Shown here piece after piece: positions 62,568 to 64,000 of a DNA stretch of 64,000 nucleotides. This stretch comes from Lichenostomus cassidix (Eukaryota; Chordata; Aves; Passeriformes; Meliphagidae), in assembly GCA_008360975.2 (NCBI GenBank), contig CM039211.1, positions 2,773,295 to 2,837,294 on the forward strand, in the 5' to 3' direction. Each line of letters begins with the position of its first letter. Position 1 is the stretch's first letter. A program made the position numbers and the translations under genes. The notes below the pieces were generated by a model. It saw nothing but the letters and a program-made list of their open reading frames with translations. It was not told the origin of the DNA and searched no databases.

Positions 62568-63146
62568 TGTTGTGGTTTTAAGCTCAGCTGGAGATGAAGC
62601 ACCACACAGCCACTTGTTAAACTCACCCTTCCTTCTTGCCCATCCTGGTGAAATGGGGAGGAGAATTGATGTCCAAACTGGTATGCTGAGATAAGAACAA
62701 TTTAATAATTGAGAATGAAGTCAAATACAGTACTAATGATAATGATAATGACAAAGATAATAAAAAGGGAAAAACAAGTGATGCACAATGCAATTGTTCT
62801 CCATCTGCTAATTGATGCCAGACTCCCCTTCCCCAGCCCAGACCAGCTGTGATTCCCAGTAACTCCCCCAGTTTATACACTGGGAACAATGTTCTGTGGT
62901 GTGGAGTATCCTTTTGGCCAGCTTGGGTCACCTGTCCTGGCTGTGTTCTCTCTGTTTCCTTTGTGAACCTCCTCACTGGCAGAGCAGGAGACAAGAAAAA
63001 TAAAATCCTTGACTTAGATAACCACAAATGAGTGAAAGCCCAAACTATCAATGTGTTAACAACACTATTCTCATTTCAAACCCCAAACACGGCACTGGAA
63101 CAGGCACTGAGAAGAAATTAACTGTATCTCAGATGAAACCAAAAGA
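62568..63146 (-). mobile_element. Solo LTR of an avian endogenous retrovirus
   Basis: About 580 bases matching, from memory, a familiar avian ERV LTR read in reverse. It starts tgttgtggttttaagctcag and continues 'atgaagcaccacacagcc', 'gctgagataagaacaattta', a GATAAT/AATAAT-rich patch (62735-62762), 'aagtgatgcacaatgcaat', 'ccagtttatacactggg', 'ttggccagcttgggtcacc', 'atccttgacttag' and finally 'attaactgtatctcagatga'. On the minus strand a TATAAA box lies at 62872-62877 and an ATTAAA-type polyadenylation signal at 62701-62706. The TG...CA termini are approximate: the right end reads aaaaga where CA is expected. No viral genes adjoin it, so it is probably solo. It is diverged and probably inactive. 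Confidence 0.8.
62872..62877 (-). promoter_or_regulatory. TATA box of the ERV LTR
   Basis: The minus strand reads gtgtataaactggggga around this point. The TATAAA element lies between the U3-like part (to the right) and the AT-rich R/U5-like part (to the left), in the position expected for the LTR promoter. Activity is unknown. Confidence 0.5.
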
Positions 63147-64000
63147 GGTTTAATTTTTGACTTTTTTCACATCCAGGTGATCCTTCATTTTATTCTCCTC
63201 CCAGAGTCAAAACAAAAATTGTGTGAATGGTGCATGATGTGAGAATTTTCCATTTCAGGTTTCAATTTATTTTTTCAAGTTTCAAATATATGTTAAGGCA
63301 TTGGTATTATTACAATATGGAGAAAACTCCATCATCCAGCATATTTTGGTAATAAAGGATAATATTATTTTAATGTATACTATATGATTGCACTCTACAA
63401 ATTCAGGACTAACACGATCAGAAAGGGGCTGCAGAGAGTAACAGATTAAAAAAACCCTATAATTTTAAAAGTTCTCAGAATCATGTTATTGATAAACCAG
63501 ATTTTTAAGAATGAGATTTCTAAAACCACAAATGAAAGTTTCATGATTCCTTTTCCTCCAAACCTAATTGCCAAGTATTACAATAAATAATTTTCCTAGG
63601 AAAAGATATAGGAAGAGACACTGGTAATTTAGATTTCTAATTAGGATACAAATCCCCCTTTGCGTCACTGAAATTAAATTAAACTGATGATAACAACTTT
63701 CTTTGACACATTTTTTTTTCCTTTTCAAGCACTGAATCATTATGTCCCTCTTGTTTCTGTCCTGACTCCATCATAGTGATTGTCTTAATGGAACCCAAAA
63801 TGGTGAGTCCCCTTAAGATGTCTCCTTTTCCTTGGTCTTGGCCACGTTGAGTAAGATCAGTCCTAATTATTAAGCAAATGAACCAGCCTTGCTGTAGTAA
63901 TCCAGTCCCTGGATATTGCATCTCTTTCCTTTCCCAGAGCCATATGGATATGCAGCAGGTTTTTAATAACCTCCTCGTGCCGCTCCATGTCCTGAGAGCT
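63147..64000. other. Non-coding, no recognised feature
   Basis: AT-rich sequence to the window edge. An 80-codon minus-strand frame at 63679-63921 has no recognisable domain. No repeat was recognised. Confidence 0.5.

Noticed and set aside
1..64000. CRISPR arrays, operons, prokaryotic promoters or terminators
   Set aside because: CR1 and LTR content, sequence style and lack of dense coding show vertebrate nuclear DNA. No regularly spaced repeat array other than simple tandem repeats is present.

Overview
The window reads as non-coding nuclear DNA from a bird, most likely a songbird (Passeriformes). The strongest clues are about ten chicken-repeat-1 (CR1) LINE fragments ending in the typical avian 3' tail (minus-strand form: cagaat-type start, then a tract resembling ggttggaaggacctt), and two endogenous retrovirus LTRs of avian type. 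Four CR1 copies (26776, 35631, 52050, 58555) are close to each other over their last ~280-300 bases and look like one young passerine subfamily. Subfamily names are from memory of avian repeat families and were not searched. Between repeats the DNA is AT-rich by eye and full of stop codons. I recognise no protein-coding gene, tRNA, rRNA or other known RNA gene. A run of 500 N (2155-2654) is an assembly gap.

Layout. 1-420: degenerate CCTTG repeats and a long CCCTTT hexamer tract. 1565-1850: old CR1 (-). 3279-3561: internally deleted CR1 (+) with reverse-transcriptase remnants. 5345-5454: A5G-type purine tract. 6674-6987: solo LTR (-) with CCAAT, TATA and polyadenylation signals. 8596-8747 and 9370-9524: two diverged direct copies of an unnamed ~150-base sequence. 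10477-10951: A/C-rich then AT-rich simple sequence. 22208-22320: CR1 scrap (-). 26776-27544: young CR1 (-) running into a GAA tract, then CCTT and CCTTTT tracts. 35631-36731: longest CR1 (-), carrying a six-copy 25-base minisatellite. 44130-44340: ancient CR1 (-). 52050-52424: young CR1 (+). 55554-56380: older CR1 (-). 58555-58963: young CR1 (-). 62080-62178: CR1 tail (+). 62568-63146: second solo LTR (-).

There is no gene set working together here. The window is either intergenic or lies inside long introns, and sequence alone does not decide which. A few stretches have good splice-site context and open frames (27932-28001 +, 41763-42011 +, 53996-54151 -). They are listed as hypotheses in the findings, because similar splice-like pairs occur elsewhere in the window by chance. 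I saw nothing that amounts to a new biological system. The items most worth checking are the two LTRs, the CR1-born minisatellite, the unnamed paired repeat and the composite purine/pyrimidine tract.
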